A DNA stretch of 24,477 nucleotides. Origin: Gemmobacter sp. GTDB taxonomy: Bacteria; Pseudomonadota; Alphaproteobacteria; Rhodobacterales; Rhodobacteraceae. Made by a program: the position numbers and the translations under genes. This document shows positions 15,411-24,088 of the stretch, one piece after another. The notes beneath the pieces were generated by a model. The model was not told the DNA's origin, ran no database searches, and worked only from the letters and a program-made list of their open reading frames with translations. The DNA is taken from positions 1-24,477 of the forward strand of contig JAUSPL010000423.1 in the NCBI GenBank assembly GCA_030656535.1, in the 5' to 3' direction. Position 1 is the stretch's first letter; every line of letters begins with the position of its first letter.

Positions 15411-16556
15411 TTACCCTGCTGCGGACAAGATCGCCACCAGATCGGCTATCGTCAGTGGCACAGGGTTGCCTTTCATCGATGATGACGTCAGCGAACTTGT
15501 CGCGACCTGGGCCCAGTCATCGTGGCGAAGACCCTGCGCGGACAGCGCTGGCAGGCCCGCGCCTCGGATCCAGCGCGCAAGCGCCTGTGGTACATCGGCG
15601 GGGGCGCTGTGCAAGACCGGCGCCAGCAGGTCGCAGACCCGCGATATCCGGTCGGCTGCGGTCGATCCCGGTTCGGCTGCGCTTCGGTTTGCGGCCAGCA
15701 CAGGGCCAAGCAGTGCGCCGCAGATTGCACCATGCGCCGCGCCGGTCTGCCCCCCCACCACACCGGCCAAGCCGTGTACGGCGCCAAGTCCACCATTCGC
15801 CAACGCCAACCCGCCGGCAAGCGATGTCCATGCAAGCGCGTCGCGGGCCGCCGGGTCCTCGGCACCCTGTAAGGTCATCAGGGCGGCAAGGCCGGGGGCG
15901 ATGGCGGGCAATGAAATCGCATCGGTGTAGGGCGTGGCCTTGGCAGAAATGTATGGCTCAATCACCTGCGTCACGGCGTCCAGTCCAGACGCCAGAGTGA
16001 CCGCCCAAGGTGTGTGATCGGTCAGGGCGGGGTCGACAATTGCCAGCCGCGCCAGCATCCGGTCATCCCGCAGCGATACCTTTCGGCCATGCTCGGGCAG
16101 ACCGATAACCGCGTTCTTGGTCACCTCGGCCCCGGTACCGGACGTCGTGGGGATTGCCACAAACGGCAACGGGTCCGCGGCCAGGGGCAAGCCACGGCCA
16201 ACCACCTCAAGGTGATCCATAGCGCCGCCCGGGGCCGGGATCAGGGCAGCCACCGCCTTGGCAAGATCTATCGCCGCACCGCCCCCCAGACCGACAACCC
16301 AGTCGGGCAGATGACGGCGGGCCTCTGCCAGTGTTGTTTCCAGCAGTGCAAGGCTGGGCTCCTCGGCGCAGGGCAGGTGCATCACATCGCACCCCAAGGC
16401 CGCCAGCGCCTCCAGAAGCCAAGCGGCGCGAGCGGGGTTGGCGCCGTGGATCACCAGCCCGCGCGCACCAAAGGCCGCGACCAACGCGGGGGCCTGTGCG
16501 GCCTGCCCCCTGCCAAACAGGATACGCGGCGGCGTTGTGATGGCAAAGGGCGTCAT
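15411..16556 (-). CDS. Iron-containing (group III) alcohol dehydrogenase family protein
   Basis: A cytoplasmic NAD(P)-dependent dehydrogenase of 381 residues. The N-terminal dinucleotide-binding part shows GLGGGAAIDLAKA (89-101) and IPTTSGTGAEVTKNAV (135-150); the helical C-terminal part carries the metal site. The metal ligands read Asp193, Gln197, His261 and His275, so the second His of the classic Asp-His-His-His set is Gln. The frame stays open to 16712 inside glpK, but the ATG at 16556, overlapping the glpK stop (ATGA), gives the normal length. It is the last gene of the glycerol operon, so a glycerol, dihydroxyacetone or related polyol/aldehyde substrate is likely but not shown; maleylacetate reductases are another branch of this family. 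Confidence 0.88.
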   Translation of the reverse strand: MTPFAITTPPRILFGRGQAAQAPALVAAFGARGLVIHGANPARAAWLLEALAALGCDVMHLPCAEEPSLALLETTLAEARRHLPDWVVGLGGGAAIDLAKAVAALIPAPGGAMDHLEVVGRGLPLAADPLPFVAIPTTSGTGAEVTKNAVIGLPEHGRKVSLRDDRMLARLAIVDPALTDHTPWAVTLASGLDAVTQVIEPYISAKATPYTDAISLPAIAPGLAALMTLQGAEDPAARDALAWTSLAGGLALANGGLGAVHGLAGVVGGQTGAAHGAICGALLGPVLAANRSAAEPGSTAADRISRVCDLLAPVLHSAPADVPQALARWIRGAGLPALSAQGLRHDDWAQVATSSLTSSSMKGNPVPLTIADLVAILSAAG

Positions 16557-18037
16557 ACCGACATGGTGGCCTGAACGGCGCGCCCCCAGCGGGCATATTT
16601 TTCTGCGCGCACCTTTGCATCCATCTGGGGCTGGAACCGGCGCTCCAACGCCCAGTTGCGCGCAAACTCCTGCGGGCCGGGGCACAGATCGGCCTGCATC
16701 CCGGCCAACCACGCTGCACCCAGGGCTGTGGTTTCTGTCACCTGCGGGCGGTCGACGGGTGCGCCCAGAATATCTGACAGGAACTGCATTGCCCAGTCGC
16801 TGGCAGTCATCCCACCATCCACCCGCAACACCCCATCAGCCTGCGCACCCCAGTCTGCGCGCATCGCCTCCAGCAAATCGCGGGTCTGAAACCCCACGCT
16901 TTCCAGCGCCGCACGGGCCAGCTCTGCCGGGCCAGAATTTCGGGTCAGACCGTAGATGGCGCCACGACAATCAGGCCGCCAGTACGGTGCACCAAGGCCG
17001 GTAAAGGCAGGCACAAGGATCACCTGTTGCGCGGGGTCGGCGGCATCGGCAAGCGGCTGGGTTTCGCGCGCATCCCGAATGATCTTCAGCCCGTCCCGCA
17101 GCCATTGCACCACGGCCCCGGCGATGAAAATTGACCCTTCCAGCGCGTAGGTCGGGGTGCCGTCAAGCTGATAGGCGATGGTGGTCAGCAAGCGATTGCG
17201 GCTTGTGACCATCTGGGCGCCGGTATTGAGCAGGGCAAAACACCCGGTGCCATAGGTGGATTTCATCATGCCGGGCGTGAAACAAGCCTGTCCCACGGTC
17301 GCCGCCTGCTGGTCGCCCGCCACGCCAAGAATTGGGATCTCTCGGCCGAACAGATCCGATCGGGTGTAGCCGAAATCAGCCGCACAATCGCGCACTTCCG
17401 GCAGGACCGACATCGGGATGTCCATCAACGCGCAAAGATCGGCGTCCCATTCGCCCTTGGCGATATTGTAGAGCATGGTTCGCGAGGCGTTGGTGGCATC
17501 AGTCGCGTGGACGCGGCCGCCCGTCAGATTCCAGATCAGCCAACTGTCCACTGTTCCAAAGGCAAGCTCGCCGCGTGTTGCGCGTTCGCGTGCACCCTCG
17601 ACGTGGTCAAGAATCCAGCGCAGCTTTGTGCCCGAAAAATATGGGTCCAGCAGCAACCCGGTGCGCGCCACGATAAACGGCTCGTGCCCGGCCGCCTTCA
17701 GGGCGTCACAGGTGTCGGCGGTACGACGGTCTTGCCAGACGATTGCGTTGTGCAGCGGATGGCCAGTGCGACGGTCCCACAGAAGGGTGGTTTCGCGCTG
17801 GTTCGTGATGCCGATCGCAGCAATGCCCGACACTGGCACTCCGGCCTTTTCGATCACCGACCGGGCGGTTGCGGCCACGCTGGACCACAGGTCTGACGGA
17901 TCGTGTTCGACCCAGCCCGGCGCGGGAAAGATCTGCGGGAACTCCTGCTGCGCGGTGGCGACGACCCGAAGCGCCGCATCGAACAGGATCGAGCGTGACG
18001 ACGTTGTACCCTGATCTATGGCAAGGATATGCGGCAT
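16553..18037 (-). CDS. glpK: Glycerol kinase
   Basis: A 494-residue FGGY-family kinase that phosphorylates glycerol with ATP to sn-glycerol-3-phosphate in the cytoplasm. The N-terminal phosphate-binding motif is AIDQGTTSSRSILFD (6-20). Other family segments are ITNQRETTLLWDRRTGHPLHNAIVWQDRRT, GVAGDQQAATVGQACF, MKSTYGTGCF and the C-terminal RVDGGMTASDWAMQFLSDIL. The frame stays open to 18076, but the ATG at 18037 (MPHILAIDQG) gives the normal GlpK N-terminus. The gene follows the transporter genes and overlaps the alcohol dehydrogenase start by 4 bp. The product is the substrate of GlpD, encoded at the head of the same operon. Confidence 0.96.
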   Translation of the reverse strand: MPHILAIDQGTTSSRSILFDAALRVVATAQQEFPQIFPAPGWVEHDPSDLWSSVAATARSVIEKAGVPVSGIAAIGITNQRETTLLWDRRTGHPLHNAIVWQDRRTADTCDALKAAGHEPFIVARTGLLLDPYFSGTKLRWILDHVEGARERATRGELAFGTVDSWLIWNLTGGRVHATDATNASRTMLYNIAKGEWDADLCALMDIPMSVLPEVRDCAADFGYTRSDLFGREIPILGVAGDQQAATVGQACFTPGMMKSTYGTGCFALLNTGAQMVTSRNRLLTTIAYQLDGTPTYALEGSIFIAGAVVQWLRDGLKIIRDARETQPLADAADPAQQVILVPAFTGLGAPYWRPDCRGAIYGLTRNSGPAELARAALESVGFQTRDLLEAMRADWGAQADGVLRVDGGMTASDWAMQFLSDILGAPVDRPQVTETTALGAAWLAGMQADLCPGPQEFARNWALERRFQPQMDAKVRAEKYARWGRAVQATMSV

Positions 18038-18140
18038 TGTTTTTGGCCCCGGCTCACATCTGGGCAGAACGCCCACAGCAGCCTTTTCAATGACTTGTTG
18101 GCGCGGATCAAGACAGTCGTGACCCGCAGGCCAGAGTGTG

Positions 18141-18166
18141 GGGGGCGGACGTCACCGCCCGCCCCC
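18141..18166 (-). promoter_or_regulatory. GC-rich intercistronic hairpin between glpV and glpK
   Basis: GGGGGCGG (18141-18148) and CCGCCCCC (18159-18166) form an 8-bp all-GC stem with a 10-nt loop in the 141-bp gap between the end of glpV and the start of glpK. No T-run follows. It may protect the glpV part of the mRNA from 3' decay and lower glpK expression, as is common after binding-protein genes (inference). Confidence 0.45.
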
Positions 18167-18178
18167 TGTTGACCGGGC

Positions 18179-19897
18179 TTACTGCCAGGACTTGATCAGC
18201 TCATCATAGGAAACGGTTTCACCCGGCGGCTTTTCGTTGTCCAGTTTGGCCACCGGCGAACCGGGTTGATCAAGCCAGTACTGCGCGTCCCTGACCTCGT
18301 TCATCTTGGGTCCCAGTTCGCCCTGTACGCCCGCGCGTTCCAGACGTTCCAACACCCGCTCCTGCTCGGCACACAGACTATCAAGCGCCTCTTGCGGGGT
18401 CTTGGCCCCTGACATGGCGTCACCGATATTCTGCCACCATAGCTGTGCCAGCTTCGGTTAGTCGGGGATGTTGGTCCCGGTCGGCGACCACTGCACCCGC
18501 GCTGGCGAGCGGTAGAATTCGACCAGACCGCCCAGTTTCGGCGCGCGCTCTGTAAAGCTTTCGTGCTGGATGGTGGATTCACGGATGAAGGTCAGCCCGA
18601 CATGAGACTTCTTCACGTCCACGGTTTTAGAGGTCACGAACTGCGCATAAAGCCACGCCGCCTGTGCCCGGTCCACCGGCGTCGATTCCATCAACGTCCA
18701 CGACCCGGCGTCCTGATAGCCGACCTTCATGCCATCCTGCCAATAGGCGCCATGTGGCGATGGAGCCATCCGCCATTTCGGCGTGCCGTCATCGTTCATC
18801 ACGGCGGTCCCCGGCTTTACCATGTCGGCTGTGAACACGGTGTACCAGAACATCTGCTGGGCGACTTCGCCCTGCGCAGGTACAGGACCAGCTTCGCCAA
18901 AGGTCATGCCCGAAGCGGTCGGCGGCGAATATTTCTGCAACCACTCGATCGCCTTGGTCACGGCATAGACCGCCGCCGCATCGTTGGTTGCACCACCGCG
19001 GGTGACACAAGACCCGACGGGCTGCGACGCCTCATTGACCCGGACGCCCCATTCGTCGACCGGCAGGCCGTTGGGTTCACCCACGTCGCCCATCCCGGCC
19101 ATCGACATCCACGCGTCGGTATAACGCCAGCCAAGCGATGGGTCTTTCTTGCCGTAGTCCATGTTGCCATAGACCTTGCCCGGCCCGCCCGCATAGGACA
19201 TGTCGCGGCCGGTAAAGAATTCGGCGATGTCCTCATAGGCAGACCAGTTCACCGGCACGCCAAGCTCATACCCGTACTTCGCCTTGAAATCGGCCTTGGT
19301 CTTTTCATCGTTGAACCAGTCATACCGGAACCAGTACAGGTTCGCGAACTGCTGGTCCGGCAGCTGGTACAGCTTGCCATCAGGGCCGGTGGTGAACTTG
19401 ATCCCGACAAAATCTTCGAGATGAAGGTTCGGGTTGGTCACTGCGGCACCTTCACCCGCCATCCAGTCGGTCAGATTGCGCGCCTGCTTGTACCGCCAAT
19501 GGGTACCGATCAGATCCGAGTCGTTGATATAGGCGTCATAGATATTCTCGCCGGACTGCATTTGGGTTTGCAGCTTTTCCACGACGTCGCCTTCGCCGAT
19601 CAGGTCATGCGTGACCTTGATGCCTGTGATGGCGGTAAAGGCTGGGGCCAGCACCTTGGCCTCATATTCATGGGTGGTGATGGTTTCCGACACCACCTTG
19701 ATGTCCATCCCGGCAAAGGGTTTCGCCGCGTCGATGAACCACTGCATTTCTGATTCCTGTCCGGCCCGGTCCAAACTGGACAGTGCGCCGATTTCAGCAT
19801 CAAGAAACGCCTTGGCAGCATTCATGTCGGCCCACGCAGGCAGGCCTGTCGCCATCAGCGCAAGCGCCATGGCGGTCGAAGTTCTCCGCAGTCTCAT
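18179..19897 (-). pseudogene. glpV: Glycerol ABC transporter substrate-binding protein, interrupted by an in-frame stop
   Basis: The periplasmic glycerol-binding protein of the GlpSTPQUV transporter. It begins with a signal peptide (MRLRRTSTAMALALMATGLPAWA) after a strong GGGAGGAG, and continues through family segments such as VVSETITTHEYEAKVLAPAF and LVEFYRSPARVQWSPTGTN. At 18458-18460 the frame hits TAA after 479 codons (TNIPD-stop). Translation in the same frame then continues PKLAQLWWQNIGDAMSGAKT and runs 93 more codons to the natural end LIKSWQ at 18179. The full-length product would be about 573 residues, the usual size for the family. Remembered homologues have PDYPKLAQLWWQNIGD here, so one Tyr codon has become a stop. 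Either the gene is inactivated, a truncated protein is tolerated, or the base is a sequencing error. Confidence 0.88.
18458..18460 (-). other. Premature in-frame TAA stop in glpV
   Basis: The plus strand reads TTA here, giving TAA on the coding strand. The frame is intact on both sides, so a single substitution (TAC or TAT to TAA) explains it. An in-frame ATG at 18415 follows 15 codons later but has no good ribosome binding site, so restart of the C-terminal 78 codons as a separate protein is unlikely. Confidence 0.9.
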
Positions 19898-19936
19898 AGA
19901 TACTCCTCCCAGAGTTACACTGTTATTGTTTCCCGG

Positions 19937-20209
19937 TCACACCCAGCGGAACACCGCCACGGCATAGATCAGGCAGGCGATCAGGGCCCCCCAAAGAGGC
20001 GCCCCAAAGATTGCAAGCCAGGCAAGGCAAATGAACGCCGAGCCCAGAAGCGAAATGAACAGCCGGTCGCCACGCGTGGTTTCGATCCGCAAAATACCCA
20101 CGCGCGGGGTTTCCGGGTACCGGATCGCAAGGATGGTAAAGATCACCAGCAGCGCTGCGATGATGACGAAAGACAGGGCGGTGGGTGCGGTCCATGCCAT
20201 CCAGGCCAT
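19937..20209 (-). CDS. glpU: Small membrane protein of the glycerol transporter (DUF2160)
   Basis: A 90-residue inner-membrane protein with three hydrophobic segments (about 9-28, 52-70 and 72-88) joined by a polar loop (RYPETPRVGILRIETTRGDR). It matches the DUF2160 family, which is found between the permease and binding-protein genes of glycerol ABC transporter operons (glpU of Rhizobium leguminosarum). Its molecular role is not known; an accessory subunit of the transporter is likely from its constant position. The ATG follows the glpQ stop after 3 nt, and glpV starts 39 bp downstream. Confidence 0.88.
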   Translation of the reverse strand: MAWMAWTAPTALSFVIIAALLVIFTILAIRYPETPRVGILRIETTRGDRLFISLLGSAFICLAWLAIFGAPLWGALIACLIYAVAVFRWV

Positions 20210-20212
20210 TGG

Positions 20213-21016
20213 TCAAACCCTTCCCAGGGCAAAGCCCTTTGCGATATAGTTGCGGACAAAATAGATCACCAAGGCGCCCGGAATGATGGTCAGCACCCCG
20301 GCGGCGGCCAGCACGCCCCAGTCCATTCCCGACGCAGACACGGTCCGGGTCATGGTGGCGGCGATGGGTTTTGCGTTGACCGATGTCAGCGTGCGCGACA
20401 GCAGCAGTTCCACCCACGAAAACATGAAGCAAAAGAATGCCGCCACCCCGATCCCCGAAGAGATCAGCGGCATGAAGATTTTCAGGAAGAACCGCGGAAA
20501 GCTGTAGCCGTCGATATAGGCGGTTTCGTCGATTTCCTTGGGCACGCCGCGCATGAATCCTTCCAGAATCCAGACCGCCAGCGGCACGTTGAACAGGCAA
20601 TGTGCCAGCGCCACCGCAATATGGGTGTCGAACAGGCCGACCGACGAATACAACTGAAAGAACGGCAGCGCGAACACGGCGGGCGGGGCCATGCGGTTGG
20701 TCAGCAGCCAAAAGAACAGGTGCTTGTCGCCCATGAACCTGTACCGCGAAAATGCATAGGCGGCGGGCAGCGCGACGGCCAGCGAAATGGCCGTATTCAT
20801 CACCACGTAGATGATGGAATTGACATAGCCCATGTACCACGCAGGATCAGTCAGGATGGTGCGAAAGTTGCCGAAGGTCAGGTTCTGCGGCCAAAGGGAA
20901 AACCCGCCCAGAATTTCCTGATTGGTCTTCAGGCTCATGTTGACCAGCCAATAGATCGGCACCAGCAGGAACAGCAGATAGACCGTCATCACGATGGCAG
21001 AGGGTTTCAGGCGCAT
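20213..21016 (-). CDS. glpQ: Glycerol ABC transporter permease GlpQ
   Basis: A 267-residue inner-membrane permease of the carbohydrate-uptake type with six predicted helices, starting with IVMTVYLLFLLVPIYWLVNM. The EAA loop is EIDETAYIDGYSFPRFFLKI, near residues 160-180. The ATG at 21016 shares one base with the stop of glpP (TGATG); a GTG one codon upstream is possible. Together with GlpP it should form the glycerol translocation path, driven by GlpS/GlpT. The name here follows the rhizobial glycerol transporter, not the E. coli phosphodiesterase called GlpQ. Confidence 0.92.
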   Translation of the reverse strand: MRLKPSAIVMTVYLLFLLVPIYWLVNMSLKTNQEILGGFSLWPQNLTFGNFRTILTDPAWYMGYVNSIIYVVMNTAISLAVALPAAYAFSRYRFMGDKHLFFWLLTNRMAPPAVFALPFFQLYSSVGLFDTHIAVALAHCLFNVPLAVWILEGFMRGVPKEIDETAYIDGYSFPRFFLKIFMPLISSGIGVAAFFCFMFSWVELLLSRTLTSVNAKPIAATMTRTVSASGMDWGVLAAAGVLTIIPGALVIYFVRNYIAKGFALGRV

Positions 21017-21891
21017 CACTTTGCCTCTCGGTCAAGGTTGGTCATCGCGGTGTAGAACACCCAGGACACCAGCAGGATCACAAGGAAATACATGATCGAA
21101 AACGCCGCCGCCGGGCCAAGGTCGAACTGGCCGATGGCCATTTTCACAAGGTCGATCGACAGGAAGGTGGTGGCGTTGCCAGGCCCCCCGCCGGTGACCA
21201 CGAAAGGTTCGGTGTAGATCATGAAGCTGTCCATGAACCGCAACAGAACGGCAATCAGCAAGACGCCCGACATCTTGGGCAGTTCGATATAGCGAAACAC
21301 CGACCAGCGGCTGGCCTGATCAATCTTTGCTGCCTGATAATAGGCCTCGGGGATGGATTGCAGCCCCGCATAGCACAACAGTGCCACCAGCGAGGTCCAG
21401 TGCCAGACGTCCATCACGATCACCGTCGCCCATGCATCAAACGCGTCGTTCGTGTAGTTGTAATCGAACCCCAGCGCGGCCAGAGTGTGACCCAGCAACC
21501 CGATGTCCACACGGCCAAAGATCTGCCAGATGGTCCCGACCACGTTGAACGGAATCAGCAATGGCAGCGCCATCAGCACAAGGCAAAGGCTGGCCCAGAA
21601 CCCTTTCTTCTTGGGCATGTTCAGTGCGATGAAGATGCCCAAGGGCACCTCGATCGCAAGGATGATCGCCGAAAAGATGATCTGTCGGCCCAATGCCGCA
21701 TGCATCCGCTCCGAAGCCAGCATTTCCTCGAACCACTCCAGCCCCGCCCAGAAGAACTGGTTGTTGCCAAACGTGTCCTGCACCGAATAATTCACAACCG
21801 TCATCAGCGGAATCACTGCAGAGAACGCCACTAGCACCAGCACGGGCAGCACCAGAAACCACGCCTTGTTGTTTTGCGTACGGTTGTCCAT
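21016..21891 (-). CDS. glpP: Glycerol ABC transporter permease GlpP
   Basis: A 291-residue inner-membrane permease with six predicted helices; the first is WFLVLPVLVLVAFSAVIPL. The EAA loop is IPEAYYQAAKIDQASRWSVF, near residues 185-205, and the C-terminal VTGGGPGNATTFLSIDLVK motif is typical of carbohydrate-type ABC permeases. The start ATG shares one base with the stop of glpT (TGATG at 21893-21889), so translation is probably coupled. Partner of GlpQ. Confidence 0.93.
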   Translation of the reverse strand: MDNRTQNNKAWFLVLPVLVLVAFSAVIPLMTVVNYSVQDTFGNNQFFWAGLEWFEEMLASERMHAALGRQIIFSAIILAIEVPLGIFIALNMPKKKGFWASLCLVLMALPLLIPFNVVGTIWQIFGRVDIGLLGHTLAALGFDYNYTNDAFDAWATVIVMDVWHWTSLVALLCYAGLQSIPEAYYQAAKIDQASRWSVFRYIELPKMSGVLLIAVLLRFMDSFMIYTEPFVVTGGGPGNATTFLSIDLVKMAIGQFDLGPAAAFSIMYFLVILLVSWVFYTAMTNLDREAK

Positions 21892-22982
21892 CAGGCCGCC
21901 CTTTCCTGCGCGCCGACAGGCGACACGCGCCAGTCGTCGGCATAAACGTTGATCTTTTCGGCAGCAAACGCGACGCGGGTCATGTCGGCACCTACCGCCA
22001 TGCCCTCGGGTGCGATCAAGCTGATGGCCGTGCCCAGAACATCTGCGCGGATGATGCGGTGACGGCCCACATCCTCGATCCGCCGGACGGTGGCGGGCAG
22101 GCCGGGGCCGTCGGTCATGAACGCGAACTCTGGCCGGATACCGATCTGTACGCGACCCTTGGGCGCGCCATAATCCGCCCCCAAGCTTACGGCGTGGCCA
22201 TCCACATGAGCAACCGACCCCCGAACTGTCGCCTCAAACAGGTTCATCCCGGGACTGCCGATGAAATAGCCCACAAAAGTATGCGCGGGGGTTTCGAACA
22301 ACTCCTCGGGTGTACCCATCTGCACTACGCGGCCGTCGTACATCACCACCACCTTGTCGGCAAAGGTCAGCGCCTCGGTCTGGTCATGGGTAACGTAGAT
22401 CATGGTGTGCCGGAATTCGCGGTGCAGCGATTTAAGCTGCGTGCGCAGTTCCCATTTCATGTGCGGGTCGATGACGGTCAGCGGTTCATCAAACAAGATC
22501 GCGTTCACGTCTTCACGCACCATGCCGCGGCCAAGACTGATCTTTTGTTTCGCATCTGCCGTCAGACCGCGCGCCTTTTGGTTCAGCCGGTCTTCCATCC
22601 CGATCATGGTGGCAATCTGGTCAACGCGCGCCTTGATGTAGGCCGCATCCTTGCCTCGGTTGCGCAAGGGAAAGGACAGATTGTCGCGCACGGTCATGGT
22701 GTCGTAGACGACCGGAAACTGAAACACCTGCGCGATGTTGCGTTCGGTGGTCGGCGCGTCGGTCACATCCGTGTCGCCAAACAGCACCCGTCCGTGGCTG
22801 GGCCGCACAAGACCCGAGATGATGTTCAACAACGTTGTCTTGCCGCATCCCGACGATCCCAGCAGCGCATAGGCGCCGCCGTCGTCCCAGACGTGGTCCA
22901 TTTCCTTCAGCGCAAAGTCGGCCTCGGACGTGGGGCTGGGAAAGTAGCTGTGGGCAAGGTTCTGCAATGTTATTCTGGCCAT
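21891..22982 (-). CDS. glpT: Glycerol ABC transporter ATP-binding protein GlpT, atypical signature motif
   Basis: A 363-residue cytoplasmic ATPase of the carbohydrate-uptake class with a C-terminal regulatory region (about 240-363). Walker A is normal (GSSGCGKT, 42-49), as are the Q-loop Gln88, Walker B with catalytic Glu166 (ILFDEP) and H-loop His199 (YVTHDQTEAL). The signature motif is not: where LSGGQQQR is expected it reads LTADAKQK (140-147). The frame stays open to 23054, but the ATG at 22982 (MARITLQNLAHSY), preceded by AGGGG, gives a normal N-terminus. It starts 7 bp after the glpS stop. It should form a heterodimer with GlpS, which has an intact LSGGQ. The name follows rhizobial usage and is unrelated to E. 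coli GlpT. Confidence 0.9.
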   Translation of the reverse strand: MARITLQNLAHSYFPSPTSEADFALKEMDHVWDDGGAYALLGSSGCGKTTLLNIISGLVRPSHGRVLFGDTDVTDAPTTERNIAQVFQFPVVYDTMTVRDNLSFPLRNRGKDAAYIKARVDQIATMIGMEDRLNQKARGLTADAKQKISLGRGMVREDVNAILFDEPLTVIDPHMKWELRTQLKSLHREFRHTMIYVTHDQTEALTFADKVVVMYDGRVVQMGTPEELFETPAHTFVGYFIGSPGMNLFEATVRGSVAHVDGHAVSLGADYGAPKGRVQIGIRPEFAFMTDGPGLPATVRRIEDVGRHRIIRADVLGTAISLIAPEGMAVGADMTRVAFAAEKINVYADDWRVSPVGAQERAA

Positions 22983-22989
22983 GATCCCC

Positions 22990-24078
22990 TCATGCCGCCA
23001 AGGCATAGGCTGCGGGGGCGACCAGCGCGCCCGACGCATCGAACAAATAGACATGCGCCGGGTTCAACCAGACGCTCAGGCCCGTACCGGGGGCAAGGTC
23101 ATGCACCCCATGCACCAGCCCGACCCAGCGGTCGGACCCGTGATGCAGGTGCAAGAAGGTTTCTGATCCGGTGATCTCGGTCACATCCAACCGGCACTGA
23201 AACTCAACCGCATCCCCGGAATGGCGGTTGATTTCCAGATGGTTGGCGCGGAAACCGGCGGTATAGCGGCCATCAGGCAGCGCCGCAAAGGAACCATCCG
23301 CCGGAACGTTGGCGGTATCGCCAAAGTTGACCCGGTGGCCCTGTTTGAAACAGGGTAGGAAATTCATCGGCGGATCCGAGAACACCCGCGCAGTCGTGGC
23401 ATCGGCGGGAATGCGGTACACCTGCGGGGTGGACCCGAACTGTGTTACCCGACCTTCCCACAAGGTTGCGGTCTGTCCACCCAGCAAAAGTGCCTCTTCA
23501 GGCTCGGTTGTGGCATAGACAAAGATCGCCCCCGAATCCTCGAAAATGCGTGGGATCTCGGCGCGCAATTCCTCGCGCAGTTTGTAGTCAAGGTTTGCCA
23601 GCGGCTCGTCCAGCAGCACCAGCCCCGCCCCTTTGACCAGCGCACGGGCCAGTGCGCAACGCTGTTGCTGGCCACCCGACAGTTCGGACGGTTTGCGGGT
23701 CAGCATCGGGGTCAGTTTCAGCATCTCGGCAGTGGCGCGAACGGCGCGGTCCACCTCGGACGCAGAGTTACCCTTAAGACGCATGGGCGAGGCGATATTG
23801 TCATAAACGCTCATCGCCGGATAGTTGATGAACTGCTGATAGACCATGGCGACGCCCCGGTCCTGCACACGCACCCCCGTCACGTCCTTGCCGTGCCACA
23901 GGATGCGCCCGTTGGTCGGCGCGTCCAACCCCGCCATCAGCCGCATCAGAGACGTTTTCCCCGAGAGCGTCGGCCCCAGCAACACGTTCATCGTGCCTTT
24001 TTCCAGCGTCAGGTCGGTGGGGTGAATTTGCACTCGACCGTCGACCACCCGCGACACCTGTTGCAGTTCCAATGCCAT
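22990..24078 (-). CDS. glpS: Glycerol ABC transporter ATP-binding protein GlpS, no H-loop histidine
   Basis: A 362-residue cytoplasmic ATPase, partner of GlpT. The signature motif is intact (LSGGQQQR, 133-140), as are Q-loop Gln81 or Gln82 and Walker B Glu158 (VLLDEPLANLD). The Walker A is unusual (GPTLSGKT, 35-42; Leu where Gly is normal) and the H-loop His is missing: the segment reads YATTEPEEAL, with Thr191 at the His position. The C-terminal regulatory region spans about 235-362. AGGGGG precedes the ATG at 24078. glpD ends 10 bp upstream and glpT starts 7 bp downstream. The defects complement those of GlpT, pointing to one active and one degenerate ATP site. Confidence 0.9.
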   Translation of the reverse strand: MALELQQVSRVVDGRVQIHPTDLTLEKGTMNVLLGPTLSGKTSLMRLMAGLDAPTNGRILWHGKDVTGVRVQDRGVAMVYQQFINYPAMSVYDNIASPMRLKGNSASEVDRAVRATAEMLKLTPMLTRKPSELSGGQQQRCALARALVKGAGLVLLDEPLANLDYKLREELRAEIPRIFEDSGAIFVYATTEPEEALLLGGQTATLWEGRVTQFGSTPQVYRIPADATTARVFSDPPMNFLPCFKQGHRVNFGDTANVPADGSFAALPDGRYTAGFRANHLEINRHSGDAVEFQCRLDVTEITGSETFLHLHHGSDRWVGLVHGVHDLAPGTGLSVWLNPAHVYLFDASGALVAPAAYALAA

Positions 24079-24088
24079 CGCCGCCCCC

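Noticed and set aside
16557..16712. Upstream extension of the alcohol dehydrogenase
   Set aside because: It runs antiparallel to nothing but overlaps glpK coding sequence in another frame and adds a non-homologous N-terminus; the ATG at 16556 gives the family length.
18563..19753. 396-codon plus-strand ORF opposite glpV
   Set aside because: It is antisense to a recognisable binding protein and is rich in His, Arg and Gly with no domain.
21693..23174. 493-codon plus-strand ORF opposite glpP, glpT and glpS
   Set aside because: It crosses three real genes on the other strand and has no recognisable features.
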